A stretch of 64,000 nucleotides of DNA, from assembly GCA_018241125.1 (NCBI GenBank), contig JAFEEL010000020.1, forward strand, positions 1 to 64,000, written 5' to 3'. Below the pieces are notes generated by a model that saw only the letters and a list, made by a program, of their open reading frames with translations, had not been told where the DNA came from and did no database searches. Every line of letters starts with the position of its first letter. Position 1 is the first letter of the stretch. Both the position numbers and the translations under genes were made by a program. Below are positions 35,552 through 43,448 of the stretch, piece after piece. This stretch comes from Pseudomonadota bacterium (lineage in GTDB: Bacteria; Pseudomonadota; Gammaproteobacteria; Xanthomonadales; Xanthomonadaceae).

Positions 35552-35803
35552 ATGGATCGTATCGCCGCACTGCTGGACGCCCTGCGGCGCAATCCGCAGA
35601 ACGTGCGCTTTGTCGACCTGGCCAGGATCTGCGCACATTTCTTCGGGCCACCGCGGCACAGCGGCGGCAGCCACCACGTCTACCGCACGCCGTGGGCCGG
35701 CGACCCACGAGTGAACATCCAGTGCGGCCCCGCCGGCAAGGCCAAGACCTATCAAGTGCGGCAAGTGCTGGCCGCGATCGACCGATTGGAGAAGCGCCCA
35801 TGA
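35552..35803 (+). CDS. hicA: HicA-type mRNA interferase toxin
   Basis: An 83-residue double-stranded-RNA-binding-fold toxin. The catalytic His lies in GGSHHVYRTPW, and the C-terminal KAKTYQVRQVLAAIDRL is characteristic. It is slightly longer at the N-terminus than the smallest HicA proteins (MDRIAALLDALRRNPQNVRFVDLARICAHFFG). The ATG at 35534 in the same frame is an alternative, but it lies upstream of the predicted transcription start. Overlaps hicB by four bases. Confidence 0.85.
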   Translation: MDRIAALLDALRRNPQNVRFVDLARICAHFFGPPRHSGGSHHVYRTPWAGDPRVNIQCGPAGKAKTYQVRQVLAAIDRLEKRP

Positions 35804-36123
35804 ACGCTCGCCATTACACCTATCGCGTGTCGTGGTCTGAGGAAGACCGCGAATACGTCGGCCTGTGCGCGGAGCTGCCCGGCCTGTCGTGGCTCGACGG
35901 CACGCAAGAAGGCGCGCTTCGCGGCATCGTCAAGGTCGTCGCCGGGGTCGTCGCCGACTTGCACGCACAAGGAGAAGCGATCCCCGAAGCGCTAGGCACT
36001 CGACGCTATTCGGGCAAGTTTCAGGTGCGCATTCCACCCGAACGCCATCGCCAACTCGCGGTGGCCGCCGCCGAAGCAGGCATCAGCCTCAATCGCTTGG
36101 TGAGCGACCGCTTGGCGGTCTGA
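35800..36123 (+). CDS. hicB: HicB-type antitoxin
   Basis: A 107-residue antitoxin. The N-terminal partial RNase-H-like HicB fold is YTYRVSWSEEDREYVGLCAELPGLSWLDG, and the C-terminal ribbon-helix-helix DNA-binding part is FQVRIPPERHRQLAVAAAEAGISLNRLVSDRLA. GGAG lies eight bases upstream of the ATG inside hicA. Confidence 0.88.
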   Translation: MNARHYTYRVSWSEEDREYVGLCAELPGLSWLDGTQEGALRGIVKVVAGVVADLHAQGEAIPEALGTRRYSGKFQVRIPPERHRQLAVAAAEAGISLNRLVSDRLAV

Positions 36124-36125
36124 TC

Positions 36126-36165
36126 GAAAAACCCCCGCCGCGGCCGGAGACAGTCCGCGGCGGGG
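36126..36165 (-). terminator. Terminator of the band-7-like gene
   Basis: Stem CCCCGCCGCGG (36133-36143) with CCGCGGCGGGG (36155-36165). Read leftwards the stem is followed by GTTTTTCGAT, a U run. It would stop transcription from the 36182-36652 gene before hicB. Confidence 0.8.
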
Positions 36166-36181
36166 TATGAAAAACGCGGAT

Positions 36182-36652
36182 TCAGGCGTTGGCGTGCAGG
36201 GCGCAGCGCACCACGCGCAGGCCCTTGCCGTCGAGGCGGCGGTTGACCTCGGCCTTGAGCGCGTCGGCCATGCCGGCGTCGCCCGGCGACGTGGGCCGCT
36301 GGCCGTCGGCGATCCGCGCCAGCGCGGCATCGACGTGCGCGCGCACCAGTTCATCCACCGCATCCAGATCGTTGCCGGCACGCAGCGGGTCGAGAATCTG
36401 GAAATACAGGTCGGCGCTGGCCCGTTCGTCGCCCAGCCCGGACGTACGCAATTCGAGGTGATGGCCGGTCAGCGGCACGTGGTGGACGATGCGATCCAGC
36501 AGCGGCCACAGCGCGTGGCGGCCCGGTTGCAGCGTGCGCGAGTAGCGCCCGAAGCGATGCACCGTCCACGCCTGCCCCTCGGGCACACGCCGCACCGCCA
36601 GCGCGAACAGCGCCAGAGCGGTCAGGGTGGCCAAGGCAAGGCTGATTTCCAT
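36182..36652 (-). CDS. Short band-7/SPFH-like membrane protein
   Basis: A 156-residue protein with one N-terminal transmembrane helix (MEISLALATLTALALFALAV) followed by the start of an SPFH/band-7 domain: RRVPEGQAWTVHRFGRYSRTLQPGRHALWPLLDRI, then DLYFQILDPLRAG. Stomatin-like proteins usually run beyond 250 residues with a coiled-coil tail; here the protein ends shortly after the SPFH region. It is either a naturally short member or a truncated one. Start at 36652 is preferred over 36667 because it begins at the helix. Confidence 0.75.
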   Translation of the reverse strand: MEISLALATLTALALFALAVRRVPEGQAWTVHRFGRYSRTLQPGRHALWPLLDRIVHHVPLTGHHLELRTSGLGDERASADLYFQILDPLRAGNDLDAVDELVRAHVDAALARIADGQRPTSPGDAGMADALKAEVNRRLDGKGLRVVRCALHANA

Positions 36653-36811
36653 GATCAGAAGATACAAACGGTTGCGAGAGTTTCGTCAGGAACTTCTCTA
36701 ACAGATTAACGAAATGTTTGCAAGAGCCTAACGAAAAAATATCAACTGGCCGCGCGTCACGCGGTGGCAGCCGTACCCGGATGTGTGTGGCAGGTCGTGT
36801 GCCGCAGGCCG

Positions 36812-36840
36812 TTGACGCGCATCCGTACAATTCGTACAGT
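36812..36840 (+). promoter_or_regulatory. Promoter and operator of the second Phd-PIN module
   Basis: TTGACG (36812-36817), 17 bp, TACAGT (36835-36840). Direct copies of CGTACA at 36824 and 36833 also form the imperfect palindrome GTACAATTCGTAC over the -10, a likely operator. The start codon at 36848 is eight bases after the -10, so the message is probably leaderless; no ribosome-binding site is present. Confidence 0.65.
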
Positions 36841-36847
36841 TCGCAGG

Positions 36848-37108
36848 ATGACCGCCGTATCCAGAAAAATATCCAAAGGCGTCGAAGAAGCTCGGCGGCA
36901 GTTGCCGGCCATCCTGACCGCCGCCGCCGCAGGACACACGACCCTCATCACGCGGCGTGGCCGCACGGTGGCTGCGGTGGTGCCCGCCGATCAGGTCAGG
37001 GCGGCGAAGCCGGTTTCGTTGCACGCGCTGGCCGGAACCGGTCGTGGACTGTGGGGCAGGGACAGCCGGCGAACGATCGACGACCTGCGCGCCGAATGGA
37101 GCCGCTGA
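36848..37108 (+). CDS. Phd-type antitoxin
   Basis: An 86-residue prevent-host-death family protein: ISKGVEEARRQLPAILTAAAAGHTTLITRRGRTVAAVVPADQV. This is the DNA-binding fold; the tail RGLWGRDSRRTIDDLRAEWSR is a typical toxin-neutralising segment. It overlaps the toxin gene by 11 bases. The toxin reading frame is broken, so this antitoxin may now be an orphan. Confidence 0.82.
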   Translation: MTAVSRKISKGVEEARRQLPAILTAAAAGHTTLITRRGRTVAAVVPADQVRAAKPVSLHALAGTGRGLWGRDSRRTIDDLRAEWSR

Positions 37109-37522
37109 AGGCTGCCGCGCTGCACGACGGTGCACTGGTGCTGGTGGACAGCGCGCCGATCATCTACACGCTGGAAGCGCACCCGCGATTCGCAGCACGT
37201 TTCGCGCACTTGTTCGAGCGCCATGCCGACGGGGGAGATCACGTTGGCGGTAACCCCCATTACCATCGCCGAAGTGCTGACCGGCCCGCTGAAGGCCGGA
37301 GAGGAAGCCCTCGCCAAGCGCTACCGCGCAGTGCTGGAAGCCTGGCAGGTGGTGACGTTCGACTGCGACATCGCCGAGAGCGCGGCGCGTCTGCGTGGCA
37401 AGTACGCGCTCAAACTTCCTGATGCCGTTCAGGTGGCAAGCGCTTTGTCGATCAATGCCGACGCGCTGGTCACGCATGATCGGGATTTCACGAAAGTGCG
37501 TGGATTGCGGGTGTTGAGCTGA
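37098..37522 (+). pseudogene. PIN-domain toxin with a frameshift
   Basis: The N-terminal half (MEPLKAAALHDGALVLVDSAPIIYTLEAHPRFAARF, from the ATG at 37098) is in one frame. The C-terminal half (EITLAVTPITIAEVLTGPL to RDFTKVRGLRVL) is in another. The break is at a run of five G at 37231-37235; with four G the sequence reads HADGEITLAV and gives a complete PIN protein of about 141 residues, with Asp in LVDSAP, Glu in TIAEVL and Asp in LPDAVQVA and THDRDF. It is a recent inactivation, a slippage site, or a sequencing error. Confidence 0.8.
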
Positions 37523-37564
37523 GCGATCTCGCCCAACGCGCACGCCAATGTCGCGTAACGCGAT

Positions 37565-39145
37565 TCAGTGCAGCCCGCTGGCGGCCATCGCCCCAATACC
37601 GCGCAGGCAGGCGTCGAGCAGTTCGCGGGTGTACGGGTGTCGCGGGGCGGCGAATATCTCACTCGCAGGCCCAGCCTCGACGATTGCGCCGTCATGCATC
37701 ACCGCGATGGCATCGGCCAGCGCGCACGCCGCGTCCATGTCGTGGGTGATGAACAACAACGCCAGACCGCGTTCGGATTTCAAGCGCGCCAGCAGGTGCA
37801 GGATCGCGGCGCGACTGCGCGCGTCCAGCGCCGATACCGCCTCGTCGCAGACCAGCAGCTGTGGATCGGTGATCAATGCGCGGGCGATGGCGATGCGCTG
37901 GCACTGCCCGCCGGAAAACTGGTGCGGGTAGCGATCGGCGGCGCTGGCATCGATGCCGACGGCGGTGAGCCGCTCGATGGCGCACGCACGCCGCTGCGCG
38001 GCATCGCCCTGACCGTGGATGCGCAGCGGCTCGGCGACGATCTGCGCGGCGCTCATGCGTGGATCGAGCGAGGCGAATGGATCCTGAAACACCACGCCGA
38101 TGCGCCGGCGCAGCGGTCGCAATGCGCGTGGCCCCAGCGCGTCGATCGCCACGCCATCGAGGGTGATGCCCCCGCGCACGCCGCCGCGCAACAGGCGCAG
38201 CGCGGCCCGCGCCAACGTGGACTTGCCCGAACCCGATTCACCGACCAACGCCAGACACTGGCCACGATGCAGTTCGATGCGTGTCGGCGCCAGCGCGTCA
38301 CGCGGTGCGCGCGGATAACGCACGGCCAGATCATCGGTGCGCAGCAACACCGCGCCGGGCATCGCCGGTACGGCTGGCGGCAGGTGCGCGGCGGCCAGCA
38401 GCTCTTGCGTGTAGGTCGCCTGCGGATTCGCGAACAGGTCCGCCGTCGTGCCGGCTTCCACGCAGCGCCCGTGTTGCAGCACCAGCGCATGCTGGGAGAG
38501 CATCGACACCAGTGGCAGGTCGTGGCTGACCAGCAGCAGCGCCAATCCGAGATCACGACGCAAGCCATCGAGCAGGTCGAGGATGCCGCGGCCCACGCGC
38601 GGATCGAGCGCCGAGGTCGGCTCGTCGGCCAACAACGCACGCGGATTTTGCGCCAACGCCAAGGCGACACACACGCGCTGGCGTTGCCCGCCGGACAGCT
38701 CATGCGGGTAGCGATCCAGCAGTGCCTGCGCCGAGGGCAACTCGACCCGCGCCAGCAGCTCCAGCGCCCGCGCCCGTACATCCGCGCGCGCCACACCGAC
38801 CACGCGCAGCACTTCGCCCAGTTGCGCGCCGATCCGCCGCAGCGGGTGCAATGCCGCCAGCGCGTCCTGCGGCACCCACGCCAGCGTGCGCCCGCGCAGG
38901 GCGAGGTGTTCGCGTGAACCCAGGGCGATCTCGCGGCCATCCACGCACAACCGTCCGCTGGCCTGCAACGCCGGCGGCAGCAGTCCCAGCAACGCCAACG
39001 TCGTCAGGCTCTTGCCCGCACCCGATTCCCCGACGATGCCAAGACACTGTCCGGCCTGCAGTTGCAGGTCGAGCGGGCCGAGCAGTTCACGCCCGCCTGC
39101 GCCGACGGTGACGCGCAGATTCCGCAAGTCCAGCAGCGCACTCAT
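37565..39145 (-). CDS. Oligopeptide-type ABC transporter, fused ATPases
   Basis: A 526-residue protein with two ABC ATPase domains, as in YejF and other DppD-DppF fusions. Walker A motifs are GESGAGKS (about residue 40) and GESGSGKS (about 315). Signatures are LSGGQRQR and FSGGQCQR, with Walker B LLADEPTSALD and LLVCDEAVSALD. It powers uptake of peptides or similar solutes. Its start overlaps the stop of the permease gene (ATGA). The second permease and the binding protein are not in the window. Confidence 0.93.
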   Translation of the reverse strand: MSALLDLRNLRVTVGAGGRELLGPLDLQLQAGQCLGIVGESGAGKSLTTLALLGLLPPALQASGRLCVDGREIALGSREHLALRGRTLAWVPQDALAALHPLRRIGAQLGEVLRVVGVARADVRARALELLARVELPSAQALLDRYPHELSGGQRQRVCVALALAQNPRALLADEPTSALDPRVGRGILDLLDGLRRDLGLALLLVSHDLPLVSMLSQHALVLQHGRCVEAGTTADLFANPQATYTQELLAAAHLPPAVPAMPGAVLLRTDDLAVRYPRAPRDALAPTRIELHRGQCLALVGESGSGKSTLARAALRLLRGGVRGGITLDGVAIDALGPRALRPLRRRIGVVFQDPFASLDPRMSAAQIVAEPLRIHGQGDAAQRRACAIERLTAVGIDASAADRYPHQFSGGQCQRIAIARALITDPQLLVCDEAVSALDARSRAAILHLLARLKSERGLALLFITHDMDAACALADAIAVMHDGAIVEAGPASEIFAAPRHPYTRELLDACLRGIGAMAASGLH

Positions 39146-40395
39146 GCACCGGCCGCCGGAAACGCAGCCACAGAGTGAGCGGCTTGTGTGGGTGTGGCTT
39201 TTGTGGGAGCAGCTTTTGTGAGTGTGGTCCTTGTGGGAGCGGCTTCCAGCCGCGAACTTCCATCCCCAGCCCGCCACCCATCGGGCCTGGAAGGCCCTCC
39301 CACAACAGCCGAGGCAGCGGCAGCTGTGGAAGCACCTTGTGTGAGTGTGGCTTGTGTGGAAGCAGGTTTTGTGAGTGTGGCTCTTGTGAGAGCGGCTTTT
39401 GTGGGAGCGGCTTCCAGCCGCGAACCCTGATCCTCGACCGGCCACCCATCGGGCCTGGAAGGCCCTCCCACAACAGCAGCTCCGGGCCTGGAAGGCCCTC
39501 CCACAGCGCCAGTTTCGGGCCTGGAAGGCCCTCCCACTTCCGCTGATTCGCCACCCGCAGACCCTCCCGCATCGGTCGCATTGCGCACATCCAGCGCATC
39601 GCGCAGGGCATCACCCAGTTGCTGAAAGCTCGCCAGCGTCGCCACCAGCAGCAGCGCCGGTGCCAGCAGCGTCCACGGCGCGCTGTCCAGTTCCTGCGCG
39701 CCCTCTTCGAGCAAAGTGCCCAAGCCCGCCGAAGGTTGATCCACCGACAATCCGAGGAAGCCGAGAAAGCTCTCGACGAGGATGGCTTGCGCCGCCAGCA
39801 GGCTCGCGTACACCAGCGCCAGCCCCAGCAGATTGGGCACGATGTGCCAGCGCAGGATCTGCCAACCGCTGGCACCGGCGGCGCGCGCGGCTTGCACGAA
39901 AGGCAACTCGCGCAAGCGCGCGGCCTCGGCACGCACCACCCGCGCCAGGTCGATCCACACGTAGCCGCCGATCGCCGCCAGCAGCAATGGCAACGAGCGG
40001 TCGAACAAGGTCAGCAGCAAGATCACGATCAGCAGGAACGGCAGCGCGCTGAGCACGTCCAGACCACGCATCAGCAGGCGTTCGACGCGGCCACCGAAAT
40101 AGCCGGCGCAGGCGCCGTAGCTCAGGCCGATGACCAGCGCGATCGCGGTCGCGCCGAACCCCAGCAGCAGCGACAGGCGCAGGCCGTACATGCAGCGCAC
40201 GAAGGTGTCGCGGCCGATGGCGTCGGTACCCAGCCAGTGCCGCGTCGATGGCGCCGACGACAGCGCGTTCCAGTCCGGGTGCTCGGGCGCATACGGCGCC
40301 AGCCACGGGCCGACCAGCGCGGCCAGCGCCAGGGCGGCCAGCACGCCCACGCAGATTTTCGCCGAGAGCGGCCAGCGCCGCGGTGACAGGTGCAT
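39142..40395 (-). CDS. ABC transporter permease (DppC-like) with repeat tail
   Basis: The first 276 or so residues are a normal inner-membrane permease of the DppC/OppC/YejE group: N-terminal helix, HWLGTDAIGRDTFVRCMYGLRLSLLLG, and the EAA loop AARAAGASGWQILRWHIVPN. Residues 277-417 are repeats of GGPSRP-, GSRLEAAPT- and ALTRATLT-type blocks, encoded by tandem copies of short intergenic repeats. Family members end at about 280-300 residues, so the tail is extra. The start MHLSPRRWPLSAK is used since the upstream frame lacks family similarity. Confidence 0.88.
   Translation of the reverse strand: MHLSPRRWPLSAKICVGVLAALALAALVGPWLAPYAPEHPDWNALSSAPSTRHWLGTDAIGRDTFVRCMYGLRLSLLLGFGATAIALVIGLSYGACAGYFGGRVERLLMRGLDVLSALPFLLIVILLLTLFDRSLPLLLAAIGGYVWIDLARVVRAEAARLRELPFVQAARAAGASGWQILRWHIVPNLLGLALVYASLLAAQAILVESFLGFLGLSVDQPSAGLGTLLEEGAQELDSAPWTLLAPALLLVATLASFQQLGDALRDALDVRNATDAGGSAGGESAEVGGPSRPETGAVGGPSRPGAAVVGGPSRPDGWPVEDQGSRLEAAPTKAALTRATLTKPASTQATLTQGASTAAAASAVVGGPSRPDGWRAGDGSSRLEAAPTRTTLTKAAPTKATPTQAAHSVAAFPAAGA
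39168..39567. repeat. Repeat block encoding the permease tail
   Basis: At least four copies of GGGCCTGGAAGGCCCTCCCA and several of GTGGGAGCGGCTTCCAGCCG, interleaved with TTTGTGAGTGTGG-type units. The whole block stays in frame with the permease and adds about 140 codons. Both motif types are palindromic; the second also occurs inside the pseudouridine synthase gene. Confidence 0.88.
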
Positions 40396-40499
40396 GCACG
40401 CATCATCGCGCACGTCGCGGCGTCCGTGCCAGCAGCAGCGATCACCCGTCGGCCAGCCTCGCCGCCACGCCAGCGCGCAGGCGGGCGCCTCGCGGTGGG

Positions 40500-40940
40500 T
40501 CAGTTCTGCGGCGAGATGTCCGGCAGCCCGCTGCTCAACCACCAGTGCTTGAGGGTCGGATCCCAGCGCCAGTGTTCATGGTAAGTCACCGTACGCGGAA
40601 TCTGCGTATTGCGATTGACCAGATCGAGCTTGATCTTGCGATCGATGGTGTCGGTTCCTTGCACGTTGGCGACCACCTCGTAACCGGCCACTTCGACCTG
40701 CTTGAAGCGCTCGCGCTCGAGATCGGTGAGCGGGTGGTCCTTCTTGGTTTCCGGATCGACGAAATCGTAGGCGGCGTTGAAATCGCCCCAGCGCATGGCG
40801 CTGGTGAAATCGTAGAGGGTCAGTTCCTGGGCGCGATCCTGGCTGGGCTTGATGCCGCCGCAGGCCGCCAGTGCAAGCACGATGCCGGCCAGCGCCACAT
40901 GGGTACCGCGCAGCAAGGATCGATGGGGACGATGGATCAT
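40500..40940 (-). CDS. Conserved lipoprotein of unknown function
   Basis: A 146-residue protein with a lipoprotein signal peptide: basic start, hydrophobic core and lipobox LALAACGG. The mature part contains DFTSAMRWGDFNAAYDFVDPETKKDHPLTDLERERFKQVEVAGYEV and a C-terminal YHEHWRWDPTLKHWWLSSGLPDI. It looks like a small NTF2-like or similar envelope protein conserved in xanthomonads. I cannot give it a function. Confidence 0.82.
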   Translation of the reverse strand: MIHRPHRSLLRGTHVALAGIVLALAACGGIKPSQDRAQELTLYDFTSAMRWGDFNAAYDFVDPETKKDHPLTDLERERFKQVEVAGYEVVANVQGTDTIDRKIKLDLVNRNTQIPRTVTYHEHWRWDPTLKHWWLSSGLPDISPQN

Positions 40941-40985
40941 CGACGGGCCTCGAACGGAAATGGGCGAACGCGCCCGCCTGCAAGA

Positions 40986-41531
40986 CTAGCGCATCGGACG
41001 CATGGCGACGAAGCGCCCGGACAATACCGCCGCCTCGCCGCCGGCGCGCATCGGCACGCGCGCGCGCATCTGGATGCGGGCCTTGCCGTGCCGTTGCAGG
41101 GTGTCCGCGAACGCGGCGAAAGCGTCCACCTCCACCGGCGCGGCTTCGGCGACGAGGTCTTCGTACAGCGGCGCGATGTACTTGACCTGGCTGTCGGCGA
41201 CGAATACCTCCGCTGCCAAGCCCGCCAGTTGCAGGTGCAAGGTGACCCAGCCCCACGCGGCCAGCGTCATCATCCCGCACAGGCTGCCCCCGAAGGCGCA
41301 ACCCTTGTCGTTGATGTTGGCCGCCAGCGGCGCCGCCAGTTTCAGCGCGCGCCCGTCGAAGGCCAGCGGACGTACCGCCAGCGCGGCCACCGGCGGCATC
41401 TTGCGCAGGTGCAGCGCCAACTGCGCTAGCGCGGCGGCGATGCGGTCGTCCGGGTGGCCGCCGGCCGCTGGCGCGTCGTGCGCCACGGTTGTGCCAAGCT
41501 GTACCGATGCGCGCGTCGCCGCTTCCATCAT
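40986..41531 (-). CDS. YiiD_C-type thioesterase domain protein
   Basis: A 181-residue hotdog-fold protein. LAANINDKGCAFGGSLCGMMTLAAWGWVTLHLQLAG is the central helix region of YiiD C-terminal-type thioesterases, followed by VFVADSQVKYIAPLYEDL and KARIQMRARVPM. It probably hydrolyses or binds an acyl thioester. The start overlaps the start of the divergent hemD by 25 bp. Two adjacent ATG codons (41531 and 41528) are possible. Confidence 0.78.
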   Translation of the reverse strand: MMEAATRASVQLGTTVAHDAPAAGGHPDDRIAAALAQLALHLRKMPPVAALAVRPLAFDGRALKLAAPLAANINDKGCAFGGSLCGMMTLAAWGWVTLHLQLAGLAAEVFVADSQVKYIAPLYEDLVAEAAPVEVDAFAAFADTLQRHGKARIQMRARVPMRAGGEAAVLSGRFVAMRPMR

Positions 41532-42319
41532 CCCTGTCTCCGTCGCTGCCGTTGTCGAACTGGTGGGTGGTGTCGCTACGCCCGTGCGGCCAGCACCAGC
41601 GCCTGCTGCGTCCGGCCATCGCGCTGGGCGCCGAAGGGATCGGCTTGCCCGGACTGCGTCTGGTCGCGCGCGCCGAGGCCTCGGCGCGCGACGCATTGGA
41701 CACTGTCTGGCGTTGTGAAAACGTTATTTTCACCAGCCCGGCGGCGGTACGTTTCGCCATGCGCTTGCGTACGGCGCCGCTCGCAGGGGCACAATTGTTG
41801 ATACGCGCTTTCGCGCTGGGCGCGGCCACCGCCGCCGCGTTGCGCCGTGCCGGGTTCGCGCAGGTGGTGGTTGCGGCGCGTGCCGACAGCGAAGGCTTGC
41901 TGGCCCTGCCGGAATGGCGCACGTTGCCCACCACGCGCGTCGGCTTGGTGACGGCGCCCGGCGGTCGTGGCGTGATCGCGGCCAGCTTGCGCGCGCGCGG
42001 CCACAAGCTGGCCATCGCCGAGGTGTATCAGCGCCAGCCGGCGCGACTGGATGCGCGCCACAGCCGGCGCGTGCTCGCCGTCGGCGACGAACTGGCCGTG
42101 TGCGTCACCAGCGCGCAGGCCTTGACCAACGTGCTGGCCGCGCTGCCGGAAGCCGCCCGCAGCAAGCTGCTCGCGGGCGTGGCGGTGGTCAGCAGCCCGC
42201 GGCTGGAAGCCATTGCGCACGAGGCTGGATTTGCCGGCACCTTGCGCGCCACCGGGCCTACCCCGCGGGAACTGCTGGACGCGCTCGTGGCGCATGCCCG
42301 ACGCTTGCGCTTCGGGTAG
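41507..42319 (+). CDS. hemD: Uroporphyrinogen-III synthase
   Basis: Cyclises hydroxymethylbilane to uroporphyrinogen III in haem synthesis. The 270-residue product shows the loose HemD pattern: an N-terminal SNWWVVSLRPCGQHQRLLRPA, NVIFTSPAAVRFA, GLVTAPGGRGVIAASLRARGHKLAIAEVYQR, and AVCVTSAQALTNVL. HemD is poorly conserved, but the following hemX-hemY make the call firm. hemC is not next to it. Starts at 41489 and 41507 are both possible. Confidence 0.88.
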   Translation: MRASPLPSSLSPSLPLSNWWVVSLRPCGQHQRLLRPAIALGAEGIGLPGLRLVARAEASARDALDTVWRCENVIFTSPAAVRFAMRLRTAPLAGAQLLIRAFALGAATAAALRRAGFAQVVVAARADSEGLLALPEWRTLPTTRVGLVTAPGGRGVIAASLRARGHKLAIAEVYQRQPARLDARHSRRVLAVGDELAVCVTSAQALTNVLAALPEAARSKLLAGVAVVSSPRLEAIAHEAGFAGTLRATGPTPRELLDALVAHARRLRFG

Positions 42320-42320
42320 C

Positions 42321-43448
42321 ATGATCGCGTTCCAGCACGCGGCTTCGGCAATGCCCGGCAATCCATCTTCCGCCCCGTCCACCGCGACGCCGCAGCGGCC
42401 CCGCGGGCGTGGCCTGCTGTGGCTGGTCGTGCTCGCGGTGGCGGCGCTGGCCACTTGGCAGGCGTGGACGTGGTGGCACGGCGCGCAACGAGCGAACCCA
42501 GGTGCCGCCGCCGATGGCGGTGTCGGCACGGATACTGCCCAGGACATCGGCGATCCGGCGGCTGCGATCGCCGCTGTGCGCCGCGACCAGCGCGAACTGG
42601 CGCAACGCATGACCGACGTCGTCGCCGGCCAGCGCGTGCTGCGCGAAGAGGTGCTGGGGGTGGGTGAGCGAGCCGCCTTGGTCGAGCAATCCGTCGCCCG
42701 CATCGCCGCCAATCCGCCCACCGCCGGCGAGCAGGCACTGCGCCTGGACGAGGCCGAGCTGCTGCTGACCATCGGCCAGCAGCAGCTCGAACTGTCGGCA
42801 GATGCCGGCGCGGCTTTGCATGCCTATGCGCTGGCCGACGACGTGCTGGCCGGCTCGACCGATCCGGCGACGATCAACCTGCGGCAGTCGCTGGCCGCCG
42901 AGATGGCGGCGCTGCGGGCACTGCCGCCCGACCCGCGCACCGTGCTGGGCGGTCGGCTGGATGCGTTCGCGGCCACCGTCGATGTCCCGCCCTTCGCCGT
43001 TCCGGCACCGGCGCCAGCCAAGGGCTCGGGCCTGTTCGACCGGATCGTGGGCAGCATGGTGGAAGTGCACCGGGATTCGGCGCAGGACTTGCTCGATCCG
43101 GCCAGTCGGCAGGCCGGGCTGACCGCGGTGCGTTTGGAGATCACCTTGGCGCGGCTGGCGCTGGAACGGCGCGACACGGCGGCCTTCCATGCGGCGCTCG
43201 GGCGCATCGACGGCTGGCTGGTGCGTCTGTTCGATCCGGCCACGGTGGCGCGCCAGCGTGCGCTGCTGGCGCCGTTGCAACACGAAAACCTGCGCATCGA
43301 GCTGCCCGCCTTGGGCGGCACCTTGCGCGAACTGCGCCGGCTGCGGCTCGATCGTCCGGCACTGCCGCCAGCCGCGCCGCCGCCAGCCCCAAGCGCGCAC
43401 AGCGCAACGCCGGGCCGAGCACCGGCCGCGCGCCCGGCGCACCCGTGA
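42321..43448 (+). CDS. hemX: HemX-family membrane protein
   Basis: A 375-residue single-span inner-membrane protein of the HemX (uroporphyrinogen-III methyltransferase-like) family, which lacks methyltransferase residues. A Pro-rich cytoplasmic N-terminus is followed by the helix GLLWLVVLAVAALATWQAW, a coiled coil and an all-helical periplasmic domain with LRLDEAELLLTIGQQQLELSADAGAALHAYALAD. It lies between hemD and hemY and overlaps hemY by four bases. The exact role in haem synthesis is unsettled. Confidence 0.88.
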   Translation: MIAFQHAASAMPGNPSSAPSTATPQRPRGRGLLWLVVLAVAALATWQAWTWWHGAQRANPGAAADGGVGTDTAQDIGDPAAAIAAVRRDQRELAQRMTDVVAGQRVLREEVLGVGERAALVEQSVARIAANPPTAGEQALRLDEAELLLTIGQQQLELSADAGAALHAYALADDVLAGSTDPATINLRQSLAAEMAALRALPPDPRTVLGGRLDAFAATVDVPPFAVPAPAPAKGSGLFDRIVGSMVEVHRDSAQDLLDPASRQAGLTAVRLEITLARLALERRDTAAFHAALGRIDGWLVRLFDPATVARQRALLAPLQHENLRIELPALGGTLRELRRLRLDRPALPPAAPPPAPSAHSATPGRAPAARPAHP

